Assembly (NCBI GenBank): GCA_036172665.1 | Contig: CM069872.1 | Location: forward strand, 48,284,101 to 48,348,100 | Source: Prosopocoilus inquinatus | Taxonomy: Eukaryota; Arthropoda; Insecta; Coleoptera; Lucanidae | Direction of reading: 5' to 3' | DNA: 64,000 bases | In this document: piece after piece, positions 21,754-35,000 of the stretch | Numbering within the stretch: the stretch's first letter is position 1 | Layout of the letters: each line of letters begins with the position of its first letter | Program-made: the position numbers and the translations under genes | The notes under the pieces: model-generated | The model's input: the letters and a program-made list of their open reading frames with translations, nothing else | The model's database searches: none | Told to the model about the DNA's origin: nothing

Positions 21754-23216
21754 TTGTGAATTCAAAATTTTCAAAAGACATTTCATAGAAATGACGTAAA
21801 AAGGCATTCATTTTCTTACGTTTTCCTACAATCATGTTATATTCTCGTTTCTCTTGAAAACTTGTTTATTTATTTTTTATCTCTCGACGAAACTATCAAG
21901 CAATAGTGAAACGTTGAACGTCCTTTACAATTTCCGCAGTGTCCGGTTAAAGATGAAAAATAATTTCTCTACAATTATAATTGTAAATTAAATTAAAGTA
22001 AACAACACCAAGAGCCGTTTCGCATCTATCAAAATTATACATACATTTAATAGCAATTTTTGTATAAGATTTAGGATACGTGTAACACATATTTGTGTAA
22101 AATAAATGGAATCATTTTTGGAAAAAAAAAAGTTAACTGTTAACATTTTAATTATTTATTATTTTAATTCAATATAATTCAAAACATAAAGATCTAAGCG
22201 ATTGTATTTGGCTTAATATAATTTTAATTGCTCTTCCTTCTTTATAAACCGCATTAAAAAAAAAGGAAGCTGAACAATTTGGTTACAAAAACCAATCAAG
22301 AAGGGAGAGGTATTTTAAACTTTTTAAATTTAGAACTGAAAACGCAACTAGAATTTTTTACGACTCTGTAAAAAAAACAAGTGGATGAAATTTTTGATTT
22401 AGTAGAAAATAAAATGAAGATTTTTTCTTTTTTAGAAATGTAATAGCGTTTTTAATTCATTCCAATTCACTTGCACTGATCGCACTAAGAGTATCTTCAT
22501 CACTATTATTACTGAGGTTAAAACAAGATGCAAATATTTTAAGTGCAACCAGTGCAAGTGAATCGAAAACACTAGAAGTAAACCATACCTACAGATAAAA
22601 TCCCGATTCTCAATTGAAGTATTAATAAACTGAAAAGTGCCTAAAATTATGTTCTACCTGCATAGATTTATTGTCACATTTAGGACGAAAATAGAACACG
22701 TTCTTAATATTTTGTACAAAATTTAGGAATTAAATTAATTTTCTTCAAATTATTACAAATTCTTTGTCCAAAATTTTACTCATTTGTAGTACTGATGGAA
22801 ACAGACAAAAAAGTCTTAGTCAACATGGGTCCGCTCAAAACTAAACTATTTCTGAGATAAAGACCATTTTACATTAGTATGTTATTATGCCTAGGGTGAC
22901 AATTACAAATAAATTCTTATGAGATAATGCATAAAACAAAAATAATTTAAAGGAAAACTAAAGCAAACGATTGTGATTATTGAAGTCCGTGACTTCTACA
23001 GGGTCTACGTACCTGTGGCTAAATAAAAAGTGTAATAAATTAATCACAGATGGCGATATCTGTATGTGCGTTTAAGATATAGTAAATCAGTTTTCTCTTA
23101 ATAACTTCTAAACATGTTTTTGGCACTTAGACCCTTTTGAAGTTATGGTCTTCAATTGTTTTGACAATTGCACGTAGACTTAAAAAATCATTTTGTTTAC
23201 GTATTACGTACACAAT
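21754..23216. other. Intergenic, AT-rich
   Basis: No coding or strong repeat signal apart from the small foldback at 22465-22563. Confidence 0.35.
22465..22563. repeat. Small foldback
   Basis: TTCACTTGCACTGATCGCAC at the left is mirrored by GTGCAACCAGTGCAAGTGAA at the right, with an AT-rich loop. Confidence 0.6.
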
Positions 23217-23456
23217 AATTGAATCGGTGAGTGCATAATGGTGTTCAGCCCAAATTTACTCTGTTGAGAAAACAACAAATAACTTTCTAGATTTTTATTT
23301 TAAGAAATTATTGGCTTCAGGATGCTTCGTATATCCTTCTCTGAAAGAATTTTAAGCTAATAATTCACTTAAAATAAAAATCTAGAAAGTTATTTGTTGT
23401 TTTCTCAACACGGTAAATTTGGACTGAACACCATTATACACTCATCGATTCAATTG
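23217..23456. repeat. Foldback element with about 88-bp arms
   Basis: The left arm (23217-23304) and right arm (23368-23456) are near-perfect inverted copies, for example AACAACAAATAACTTTCTAG against CTAGAAAGTTATTTGTTGTT. The loop is about 60 bp. High arm identity suggests a recent insertion or gene conversion. Confidence 0.8.
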
Positions 23457-23789
23457 TTCTTTCGCGTATTTTCCTAATTAATTAATTCAAATTGGTAATT
23501 AATTCACTATCTAACTGAGGATAGGCCAAACTGATTCAGTCCTTAACTGTATTAATTTCAACCACTTTTGAACATTTTGAATTTGATTTTCTTTCATTTT
23601 TGAAAGTCCTACAATTATGTCATCTTTTGTTTCATCTGTTCGCAATTATATGGATCGGTCCGCGATCTCATCCATCACTTTCGAAATTTTCCCGTACGTG
23701 TCAAATTTTCCGCTACGCATCCATCGACCGCAGGACCGGATCTGATTGGGATGCTTCGACGAAGCCAGCTTGACATGTTTAAAATTTTT

Positions 23790-23860
23790 GAACAGATAAA
23801 ACAGCGACATCCTACGATCGCTTTTTGACCTAACATTGCAGTCAAAAATGATTTGCAACA
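23790..23860. repeat. Dispersed repeat fragment, GCGACATCxTACGATCGC family
   Basis: ACAGATAAAACAGCGACATC followed by CTACGATCGCTTTTTGACCT recurs at 30876-31090 and, inverted and diverged, at 35420-35815. Confidence 0.6.
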
Positions 23861-25510
23861 AAATTTTTAAAATTTTTGTTTAAATTTGTTTCCTTTGAAA
23901 GGCCATCCCTCCAATGTCGTCTTAAATATTGGTTTACACCAAGCACGTGCAATGTGTGGGCCATGGGCCAGCTCTCAACTTGATTTTATCCGGCTCACCC
24001 CTCGTAACAATTTTCAGATTAAAATGTTTAAGCATAAAATTAAAATAAAACTATTTGTTTAAGTTTATGTGATATTTGTTTACCGACCTGCAGTCTTGAG
24101 TCTTGACTAAATTGCACATATCTGGTTTGTGCCGTTTAAAGCAAGATGGGTTTGTTTATTTTTTATTATTTTTCACGCATAGATTGCCATAGATGTCAGC
24201 ATTCCTCTATGAGACTCTGCCCCTTATGCTAGAGCTAGACGATTGATGTATGCTTTTGTGGGGTAACCGTCCATGAATTTCTTCTTCATTCCGCCGCTTT
24301 TTGATTGAAATCGTCAAGTAAAAGAAATCCAAATGAATCTGGGAACAATCTGGTGAGGCAAAGCCCACTTCATACAGGTCCGATTCATTAGGTGGGAAAA
24401 TACCCCAACTTGAGACTTTGACAGCGCCGCGCGCCTTCTAGTAAAATATTAATGTACTGTGTATTGCGGATTTCGAGCTGATCGTAAATTTACAGCAATT
24501 TACGCCGTTATTCAGAAATGTCTCCCGATATTTTCAGTGTGAATAAAACATCAAAAAATAAGGTCACCTTCTTAAACAACTTTCTTTTTTTGATTGAATA
24601 CGAGGAAAGAAAAACGTTAACAGGAGAACAGAACCTTTTTTTTTTCAAAAAACAGTAAGGGAATTATAAGCACTGAAAGAGGGGTGGAAAATTTAGTTTT
24701 TTTTAAATATCTTCTGGATCCTTTAAGTTATAATATTTGAAACACTTTTTCATTGCGATTTAATATAATCTCAGCTCCGGTGATAATTTTTGTATAAAAT
24801 TCATTAAAAACGAACCACCTAATAAACATTTACTATAGTTGCCTATATCTCTTACTTCGTGGCAAATTTTATACAAGAATTTGTATGGTGTGTTAAAAGA
24901 TAATACGTATTAATTCTAAAATTTTTGGATTAAAAAATTTCTTCTAGCTCCTAAAATAGTTTCTACACAGGGTGGAAAATATGTATACATATAGAAGACC
25001 ATATACATTATCTGAAACGTTACAATACCAAATAATACCTGTTAATTAAGCAAAAAAAAAAAAAAAGGTTCATTACGAGTAACCGATCGATACATAAGCC
25101 AGGGTCTGTTATGGATAGCTTACTGTGTAACGAGCTTAATCTCGTCATTAGATGGCGCTGGCTATATAATCCGATCGCATTAACTTTGTTAAAGTTTCTA
25201 GTCATGTTATCCATGGCGTTCATAATTACACCGGTTGCCCTTCAATGCTTTTAAGTAGAAAAATATGTTCGACTGTGCAATTTATGTTTATTACTTATTT
25301 TATTGTATCCATTCAAATATATCTATACTTGTATTGATTGAATAGGAAGAAAAATGTGACGTCGGAGTTCTTACAGTTTCATTTTTCATGCCACGACCGG
25401 CTCCTGGTCGGTTTTTGGATTTTATCAAGTGATACCATAATGAAAAAGAATATAATAATAAGTTATTGATAATAAATTTGCAAATTTTAACTTACTGATA
25501 TACAAATGTT
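23861..25510. other. Intergenic, no gene seen
   Basis: AT-rich with chance frames only. A slightly GC-richer patch at 24340-24440 has no recognisable content. Confidence 0.35.
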
Positions 25511-26117
25511 CCATCCCGTAGCGACGTTATTTATGATCCGATTTTAATGAATAAAAAAAAACGAAACAAATGTCGTTCAACCGTCATTTTGGAAATATTT
25601 TTGGAAGTAGAAGCGTCTGTTTCACTCGGTGTAGTCGGTTTTTATGATTACGATGGTACATTTCGCATCATATAATTTAGTTGATTGTTGTCTGCCATTT
25701 TGTCTGTTGGTATTTTTACAAAATTTTACAATTTATAAGGAATAATAACAAAAATGAAAACTATAAATACTTTTAAATTGACGGTTGAACGACATTTGTC
25801 GTTTATTGTTGTAAATTTCCAGGGCCGGCTTAAAAATTTCTTTCATTATGTTAAAAATAATTTTATTAATTTTTCCAATTAACTGCGCACCAAATAATAA
25901 TTTTGAATACTTCATCTGATTTAGAAAAAAATGCTCTACTGGATTAAAGCTAAAAAAATTAGGAAGCCATTTGAAAAAAAAAGTTGACTATCGATAGATC
26001 TTGAAGATAACATTAGAAAAAATCAAAATTAGAGCCGTTTTAAAATACATCTAAAGCCATTTGTTTCGTTTTTTTATTAATTGAAATCGGATCATAAATA
26101 ACGTCGCTATGGGATGG
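25511..26117. repeat. Inverted-repeat element with about 60-bp ends
   Basis: CCATCCCGTAGCGACGTTAT with the following bases (25511-25572) is mirrored at 26058-26117 (ATAACGTCGCTATGGGATGG). A second internal inverted pair, GTCGTTCAACCGTCA/TGACGGTTGAACGAC, lies at about 25572 and 25780. Non-coding interior. Confidence 0.65.
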
Positions 26118-27600
26118 CCCAATTTTCAAGACACACCCGGTATACTACGAGTCCGACAAACAGGAAACTCTGTTATTATTGTTTTCTCAAAAACAAAAAA
26201 TTCTTTATAAAAGTCTTGACAATTAAGGCCGACTTCATAATAGGACTTTAAATTCAACGTTACTTTAACCTGAAAAAATACATTTGTTTCGCTATTCTAA
26301 AAGTGACTTTAAATTAAAGTTTCCTTAGAATCTGATCGTGAAAACGGCCATTATTTTTGAATATACGTAAATAAATTTTATAATACGATTGTTTGATGGT
26401 GTTTATAAAGAAATTTATTTGAGGAACAAGGCAAATAATTTTGGTTAATTCAGAAGGGCCATCTGACAAACACATAGCTAAACTGCGAGTACGTTAATTA
26501 CTTTGATGTAATATGATTTGCTAGTGTAGTTAGTTCAAACTATTTGGGTGTCATTTGTCAGCATGGAATTCCTTTTATAAAAACGTTAGTTTTGCATAAG
26601 TTAGTTCTATCGACTGAAAAAAGACTTTAATCTGCGAGCTACCTAAGCAGGTAAACCATGCTGAAATGCTCAGCAAACAGTTTTGTCCTAAAAATGTCGG
26701 CGTTAAAGTTTGTGTTGTTTCAAAAATAAAAAACGAATTTAGATGATAATTTTTCAAACGTGACAATATGCGACTCGATAGTTCAGAAACTGGAAAATGA
26801 TTTGACAAATTGGGAAATTTAATAGACAAAAAGGAAAAATCAAAATAAAAAATTTCTTGATTACGCTCTCTTAGCTATAAAAAAGCTGCAACTAAGGATT
26901 CCAGATCGATTCGACATTTAACTTATCTTACAGAGAAGCAGAGTGTCATTTCTGTTGATAACTTATTACAAAAGATGAATTTTCTATTTAAAAGGAACTA
27001 GGTACACTGCTGAAAAAAAACTGTGTTATTTGTAAAAATTGTATATTATCTACGTATTCATACGAAAATTCGAAAAACTGTCAACAGTATAGTTGTATCT
27101 GTTCCTGTATCTAGGTATTTTCCGGAAAAGTATCTGTATCTGCATCTAGATACATATTTCTGAAAGTATTTATATCTAGATACTATTAGAAATAGTACAT
27201 CTTGACGAACACTGACAACCAAATACTTTTTCTTTTCATTTTTCAGACCGTACGTAAGAAATAAAGAAATGAAATTGTGTTTGTAATCTTTTTCAAATTT
27301 AGGTTTACTCTTAATTTAATTTTCGAAATTTTATCGACGTGAGGATATCATGTGGTCCTAATTAAACGTTACACTTATTTTTTAGATTAAATAAAATAAT
27401 GATTCCATCCATCTCAATCACACCGAAAACAAATTGCCCTCTGACATATTTTGCCTTTTAATTTGATTTTACAAAGTTTAAAAATGAGTTAAAAGCTCCC
27501 TCTTAAAAGCCCCAAACAGATATGAAATCAAGCTTTAACGAGTGAGACAGAGAGTAAGAGAAAAACTCTGTAACACGACCCCATGTTATCCAGTGTGAAA
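26118..27600. other. Intergenic upstream of CCAP
   Basis: AT-rich, no exon seen. It includes the GTATCT-rich tract at 27085-27200 noted as a probable decayed MITE. Confidence 0.35.
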
Positions 27601-27613
27601 AGTTAAAAGCACT

Positions 27614-27621
27614 TATCGATA
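27614..27621. promoter_or_regulatory. Palindromic TATCGATA (DRE-type) site upstream of CCAP
   Basis: TATCGATA matches the Drosophila DNA-replication-related element. It lies 53 bp upstream of the TATA box. Function is inference. Confidence 0.35.
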
Positions 27622-27673
27622 TTTATAATTCCCATTACAGGGTAACGGGAGCGTGCGCGGTCGGGGGCAGTTT

Positions 27674-27681
27674 TATATAAA
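27674..27681 (+). promoter_or_regulatory. CCAP: TATA box of CCAP
   Basis: TATATAAA follows a GC-rich stretch that stands out from its surroundings. A TTAGTT initiator-like string lies 33 bp downstream and is followed by a short ATG-free exon with a good donor. This arrangement fits a core promoter. Confidence 0.65.
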
Positions 27682-27706
27682 TTCCTAAATCGTGACTTGC
27701 TTACTT

Positions 27707-27754
27707 AGTTCACGCTCCTTGCTCTAAAATAATACTTATAAGTGGAAGCAACAG
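27707..27754 (+). other. CCAP: Predicted noncoding first exon of CCAP
   Basis: From a TTAGTT initiator to GCAACAG|GTTAGT. It contains no ATG, so after splicing to the acceptor at 31974 (TTCTTTCAG) the first start codon is the signal-peptide Met at 31981. The intron would be 4.2 kb. It is inferred from signals only. Confidence 0.55.
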
Positions 27755-29715
27755 GTTAGTGCTATTTTTTTTTCTGTTTCTATTTAAAACAATTCGGTTT
27801 ACATTTGTGTAACTTCACAATGTGCTCTTCACTTGTAGATCTGGTGTTGCCTTCGAAGATAAAAATTATTTTTATAATTTTTTGTGTACCTTGTAGTACC
27901 TACGTATCATCTACAGTTTAAAAATTATGTCTTTTTCATTTTAATTTATGGTATATACAGTGTGATTCTATGAATAAAAAATATTAAAAATTAGCCAAGA
28001 ATATAAAACCTGGTGTTTCATCTTAAAATTATTTTTTTTAACAAACATGAAATTGATGTTGCTGTGCATGTTAAATTAAACCATTCCTTTTAGAATAATT
28101 TTATTTTAGAAAACTAGAAAACTCGATCACATTGTACGTTGCATTGTTGTCCAAAGCCTATTACGATTCAATAATGTCTTAGAAATGTCTTCTTTTTTCA
28201 GAACTTACTGTGAAAATTTTATCAAATAACATAATTTATCTGAAAACAAACGACCACCCTTTTAATATCCTGATATTAATTTTCTTTATAATTTTTTTTT
28301 TTTCATGTACTGTCGTACAAAAATGGCAAAAATAACGGACGATTCATAAAATTTCAGGCATTTACAGCAGCAAACACAATTTCAAATCTAGAAATTAACA
28401 CCTTAATGCCATTTGGTATAATAAATAAATAAACAAAATTTGTAGGAGGGCGTATTACTATACAGGGTTATTCATGGTTGCTTATTAGATTATATTGGAA
28501 GGTAATGGTAATATACGTTAGCGAGCTATTCATCTAATAAGACATCAGTCGTCGCATACTTCCGGTTCTAACGGAAGTCAATACTAACTTTCTTATTTTA
28601 AATGGAACATCCTCACATCATTATCACATTTTTGGATTTCCTTTTCAATTCTACATCTTCTGTATTTACATACCTCAAAGCTAAAATGCATTATTTCGAT
28701 GATATTCAATTCTGTCTGAAAATGATCACAATAAATTGGAATATTTGGAATAAATTAATGAAGGTAGAGAATAATACTTTTATCTGCTTCTTTTTAATCG
28801 CAAAGATAAAGTAGGTAACACTTTTCTGATAAAAGATAAATTATTTACTTTACAAAGAACTTATAGGGGATCCACAAAAGTTAACAGTTTTTCACAATGA
28901 ATAACTTGTTTTTTTTTTAATGCAATCACTGATTTTATTCTATGACATCTGATCAAAAATGGTTATCTTTAATAGTTTTCAAGATATTTACAGTCACTGC
29001 GCCAGCACCTTATCTTGTTATTCGATGTGTAAATCAATTAGTTGATGAAAATTCAAGCAATTTTCCTGAAACAGCATAACAATTACAATCTGTAACTTTG
29101 TAAGCAGTCATCAAATGAAGAAAAATAAATATTAAATTATATTTTGAAAAGAAAACTAAAGTATTAGGTTTACGAACAATTAATTTAATTCATCATCTTA
29201 ATGTTCAGTCCCACACTGTCACAAAAAACAATTTTGTCATCTATTCCTCAGATATTTGATCCTTTAGGTAAATTAACACCTTGTATAATCATCTCGAAAA
29301 TAATCCTGTAAAAATTTGGTCTCTTTAAATATTTTGGAACGATGTAATCACAGAAAACCTACAGCAATAAAGGTCAAAGGCTTGGAATTAATTAATTCGT
29401 TATCCATTCCTCGTCACGTGATTCGTCAACGCCATCGATGACAACAGCTGCCAGTTCCTTTCACCACAAATCTCACCTCAGATCACATAAACGTCATTTT
29501 CGTTAGCATGAACAAGCAACTTTGAACTGAGATTTCGAGCTTCCAACTAATTAATTTTTAATTTGTAGATTGCAATCGGAAACATTTTGGTATTTAAAGT
29601 ATTTTGATATTAAATTGATGATATTTTAACTATTAATTACTTACACACAAGAAAAATATAATAATTTAATAATTAATAATGTCTTAACAGCCTGTTTAGA
29701 AACGAAAAACATAAA

Positions 29716-29786
29716 GTGCGTGTGGCCAAGTAGCCTTACTTACTGTGACTTTTGTTACTGACGGGTTATGCGTTCAAATCCAAAGC
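29716..29786 (+). ncRNA. tRNA-like sequence (tRNA-derived SINE head or tRNA pseudogene)
   Basis: TGGCCAAGTAG resembles an RNA polymerase III A box and GCGTTCAAATCC a B box, 50 bp apart, with a long variable-arm-like stem between, as in Leu/Ser tRNAs. The acceptor ends do not pair convincingly, so an intact tRNA is unlikely. Lies in the CCAP 5' intron. Confidence 0.3.
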
Positions 29787-30725
29787 AAATAAACTATTTT
29801 AAATTTTTTAAACGTAATATTCTTCTAATTAAATAAGGTGTGGGAAAGAAATGAAAGGTACGTATTCGGATCCATTGTTAAAACCTAATTTAAGTCTTAA
29901 AAAAATAATTTAAAAAAATCGCAGGATGTGTTTAACCCCGCAACTTGACAATTAAGTACGTAATACGACACTAATCACGTGACCATGAACATGATTTTTA
30001 ATTTTAAAACTCACTGTTAAGGTCAAGTGAAAAGAAAGCTTTTTTTCTTAATTTACAAGAAATTGTGTCCTATGAATTCATATAAATTTATTCTGGCAGA
30101 TTTCTACCCAGATAGCAATAATTATTTTGATCAAGGGTCGTCAAGAAATAGAATCAAGAAACTATTAGGGGCAAGTAAAATCAAGAAATTGAAGAAATTA
30201 CAGCAAATACACTTTCTTAGAACTGTTTGACGAATTTTTACTGTCAGAAAATGATTGATACAATGAACGAACCCAAATAATTTTAAAATCCGTGACTATC
30301 CTTGACCAAAATAGTTTTTGATGTCAAAGTATTTCCCCATGTTAAATCCCTATGTCCAACGGAATTCTGGACAAAATTTATTTTCTTGTAACATACACTA
30401 GTACTGAAATAAAAGGTAAAAAAGAATGATAAAGAAATTCAAAGCAGTAGTACTAGAAATTTAATTTATTTTGTAGGTTTACAGTTAGATAAAGTTTTCA
30501 TTCTCCTCGAACTTGAAGAATAACAAAACAATATCAGCATTCTTTTTGCTTTCACCTCAGATTTTCTGAACTTACATGCTCTATTAAAGCAGTTCCTTCA
30601 GTTACAAGCGTCTTTGAAATTCTTTGAAATGTTTCTAATTGATCGACCTGGATAAAATGCAGTAAAAGTTGCTTGGATGTTTCTGGATGTGAAAATCTGC
30701 CATAAGTTTTCAACGTTAAATATTT

Positions 30726-30866
30726 GGTATGTTCGTTTTAGATGACCAAACCTGACGTAACTTGACCAAACCAAATACTATAAACTTTATGTACCAGATA
30801 CATAAAGTTCATTGCATTCAGTTTGGTCAAGTTACGTCAGGTTTGGTCATCTAAAACGAATATACC
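30726..30866. repeat. Foldback element with perfect 40-bp arms
   Basis: Arms 30732-30771 and 30821-30860 are exact reverse complements (GACCAAACCTGACGTAACTT core). A second stem, AACTTTATGTA/TACATAAAGTT-like, sits in the loop. CCAP 5' intron. Confidence 0.85.
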
Positions 30867-30875
30867 TATTATAAA

Positions 30876-31090
30876 CAGATAAAATAGCGACATCTTACGA
30901 TCGCTTTTTGACCTGACATTGCAATGTCACTCTTACATCGCAATTGCGAATAAATTGGACAAGTCGTTTTTGTTTGCAATGGAAATGTCGAGCTACGTCT
31001 CTGCTGAAGAAGCCCCAAGCAGGGCTGAAACAGCTGTCCAGCGGCTGCTCGAGGTTTTCACTGCAATCAAAAACGATTTGCACAAAATTT
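30876..31090. repeat. Structured dispersed repeat with hammerhead-like core
   Basis: Begins with the AGCGACATCTTACGATCGC motif shared with 23790-23860. Inside, 30976-30993 and 31047-31064 pair at 14 of 18 positions. Between them lies CTGAAGA, a GCCCC/GGGC-type stem and GAAAC (31004-31031). Diverged relatives are near 35065, 35440-35530 and 35630-35815. Confidence 0.55.
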
Positions 31091-31980
31091 GTTAAATATT
31101 ATGTTTCATATTAATTGTAAAATTCAAGTTCCACTAGTACTATTCTGTGGATTTTTTTTGAAATTCCTTTTTGTCTTTTATTCTGTATCAAATGTTATTA
31201 GAAGAAAAAAAACAGAATCTAATTTTAATTCGGCATAACATTTATGTTAAATATTTTGATTAGATATAAAACTGTTGGTAAAGATAATAATTAAGTTTGG
31301 CTTTATTAATTTGTGATGTACATGGAGTAGGGATGTTTGGTTTCTTCAAAAAAATCTGTTTTCGATTTACCGGTTTATTTGTGAACAGGTTTAATTGGAT
31401 CAGGTTAATTAATCGGAAAGCCTTATTTTTCTTCTAAAACCCTATCTTCCGGATAACACTTCTGTACTTGATAAAAGGTAACTTACGAATTTCTATGAAT
31501 TTTATTTGCTACAAGTCTTGTGTTAAACATTATTATGTTTTGCGTTTAACGCAAAACATTTAAAAAAAAAACAATTTTTGAAATTAATTTCAATAAATTT
31601 CGATATTTTTTATAATCATTACTGTCTCCAATATATTGGGAATATCAAAGCAAAAAGGAACGTATTTGTAAAATTATATTAGATGAATTAAAATGCCTTC
31701 TTTGCCGTTGTTAAAAACAATCATCTTTGATGTAACACTCGGCCGAGAATTCTGCATTATTAAATAAATTCCGGAGATAATAATAAATGTTTGCGAAATA
31801 AATATGTAACGTTTTGATCGCGGCGCTAAAGGGAGAGTGAACTCAACAATTCGGTTCAAACGAGACCTCCCTTGCATTCCGCTCGGTCGGAAGTCGAAAG
31901 TATTTCATTGTAGTGTCGCAAGGACTCCAATAAAGCTTATCCATTTATCAATGCTAATAATTCCCTTCTTTCAGAGAAAT

Positions 31981-32067
31981 ATGACCGCGCCGGCAGCATT
32001 CTTCATTATCTTCTTGACCGCGTCCGTCCTTTTTATCTGCGCCCAGACCCGTTTCCTCCCCAAGAGG
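31981..32067 (+). CDS. CCAP: CCAP coding exon 1: signal peptide
   Basis: ATG at 31981 with an acceptor six bases upstream; ends AAG AGG|GTAAGT in phase 0. Confidence 0.9.
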
Positions 32068-35000
32068 GTAAGTATTAATTAGTTAAGACGTGCAGATCGC
32101 GCTGCTTAATGAGATTTGTCAATCTAAGTGATGACTGCATTTAAGTAACGCTTTAATTATTAATTTTAGCGGCACTGGTTGTGAGTACCGCTCTGACATT
32201 TAATTTGTTCGCAGGAGGAAGTTAATTATCTTGCCAAAGAAAGTATCTTAGATCCTAAGAAGAGACCTTTCTGCAACGCGTTCACGGGTAATTTTTTTGA
32301 AATATTTTCTTCGTCTCTACAGTTTTTTTTTCTTTCGGTCAACTTCCAAACAGTCGTCATTTAATATATTTGATTTAATATTGTTATGACTTCGGAGTTC
32401 GCAAATAATACTCGTCGACTAATTTCAAAACTTTCATTAAACAATAATCTAAAATACTTATTTTAACAAATAACACTTTTATATTTCACCGTTTATTCGC
32501 TCAAGATGCTCTCTTTCACTTATCGCCCGCTAAATAAACTATTCAAATAGCGCGCCCATTTCCGCTTATATAGCTAATTCATCCGCCGCTAGAAATGCAC
32601 TGAAGCATCTCGCACTCTTGGCGTACTTGCTGGAACATTCCGTGATGTAGAGGTGTCTTCTCGAGAAAACTGTAATCGTGAACGTTAACCGGCCTTCCAA
32701 ACAATGGGTGGCGCCACTAATATCAAGGTTAAATTTATTAACGGTAGAACTTACGGCTGTAATATTAGTTATAACGGTTTTAAAATTGTACTTATAAAAC
32801 ATCTTTACGTGCGATATTTATTCGTTCGTACATGTTTTATCTCTCTCATCGTTTTTCGTTTCCACATTCAAGTAAATTGGCAACTGACAACCTGCATTTT
32901 AAAACTCCTATATATTCACGATTATGATAATTCTATTATTCAAGTACGATAAAGATCATTAACAAGATATGAGGCATTGTTATTGGATACAGATTGTATT
33001 AAGCTTTTTGTAACATAGGACTTAACAACAAGCAATACAGTGTGGATCAAAAGTTTGGAAGTTTAATGGAAATTAGAAATGGTAGTTTTTTTTTTATTGC
33101 GAATTCCAAAAGGGCATATTTTATCACTACTTCTACATAGGGTCTCAATTATCTTTTCTTTTTTGCAGTGCATCTATTAAAAAAAAAAATACTTAAGAAA
33201 AAATTTGTATCTAAACGAAACCCAATCAGATGAAAAATACTGAACGCAATTTATCACATCACATCAACGCGCCTTATCACATAAAGTAAGAAAATTTTCG
33301 CTGTTCATTAAAAGAAACAACTGCTAAAGGCGTATTGACGCATTTAAATTTGCCGGCTGTAAACATAGCTTAAAACTCTAGTAAACCAATAGATATCGCT
33401 TACTGTACAGCACCATGGACAATATATGCTCAATAGCACTTTATAAACAACGACCAGTGCTGCCAACTCTATCGATTTTTCGGTAGATCTGCCAATTTTG
33501 AATTTTGAATCGAGTCTACCGATCCACCGAATTCAAATTAATTCTACCGAAATTTCGTACTTCTTTTTTGTAAAAAAAATATGAGGACAGAAAAATAAAT
33601 AAAATCTTTCCCCAACTGCCATATTCGAGAACTTCTGGTTCGGCAAACGTTAAGTTAATTATTATAGTTGAAACGAAATACAAACAAACTTATCTCACGA
33701 ACGATATTATATTAAATGAAAAGGAGTTATTAATTAAAGCAGGAAAGACAAAAGAACAGTAACTGTCGCCGTACGTTTCGATCTTATTAGGCCTCATCAA
33801 GAAAGTATAGCACATACCACATTAAACCAAATGCACATTTGCCGTAACCTCATTTCGCAAGTAATAATATTTTATAATAATCAAGACTTTACTCAGGCCC
33901 CGTTTTTCATCTCCCTATAAATTCATGTACAGTTTCCAAAGATATTATCTGGTGGATAAATTTATAGGGGAATGGAAAGAACATAAATATTTTATGAAAT
34001 CATGTATTTCCAATGAATTTGATTTAAATCATGACCCAAAAATAAAAATAACAGTTACCTTAGCTGCCGTCGGGGTATTAAGATTAAAAGCAAAAAAATG
34101 CCTAGCCTTAGGAATTTTTTTGATCACGCTATACATTTAGCACATTTTTTTAAATATTTTTCTTATTACACTTGTTGGTCGTTATGGTTACCATTTTTAT
34201 TTTTGCTCGGTAAAGATCTACCTTTTTTTAACTAAATCATTAATTTCGTTAATTTTCTTTTGTTTATTCTAAGAACACGTGTTTTATTATGATCTACCGA
34301 TATTGAGAGACATTTACAGAAATTCACAACTTTCTTCTGAAAAATACGCTACAGATAAATACAGTCCACTTCAAGTATTGAGTATATGTGTTTAAAAAAT
34401 AGAGTTTTGTTGTAAAAATATTGTGAATGGTAAACAATTTTATACTTTATTTCATTTAAAATTAATTAATCCATACACATTATTTTCTTTTTAATTTTTT
34501 AAACAGCATTTATTTCCCAAAAAAATAAAATCAAATTCTTATGTAACCCAACAAAATTTTTAAGCAAATATACGTAAAAATATGCCACTTTGGAATTTGT
34601 AATCAAATTTGGAGATTTTTATTTAAGAGAAAATAAAACTATTTTTGAATCCCAACGGTACACCACTGTACAAGTAAATGAACCACTCTTTGGGGTGAAC
34701 AGGTCGATTATTTCTAAAATTAGCTATATTTTAATATACTCATATTAAACCGTCCTGTCCATTCCAAAGAGTGGTTAATTTAATTGTACAGTGGCGTAGC
34801 GTTGGCCAGTTTTAATTTTTTCTCCAGAAGAAAAAAAATTTTGCAAATTTTTAATATCTTCTAGAATTTTTATCCATACTCTAATGAAGTTCAAATGATG
34901 TATAATTAACTTATCTTCGGTCAGGCATTATAAATGCCAAAAAAAATATTACGTTAGAATAAATTGTAGAGATCATAGTTACTATGGCATTAAAAAATTT

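Noticed and set aside
26575..26829. 84-codon minus-strand frame
   Set aside because: Chance open frame; no motif, no splice context and no repeat family.
31837..31980. 48-residue N-terminal extension of CCAP
   Set aside because: A TTTCTTTCAG acceptor lies six bases before the Met at 31981 and the extension would hide the signal peptide; it is intron.
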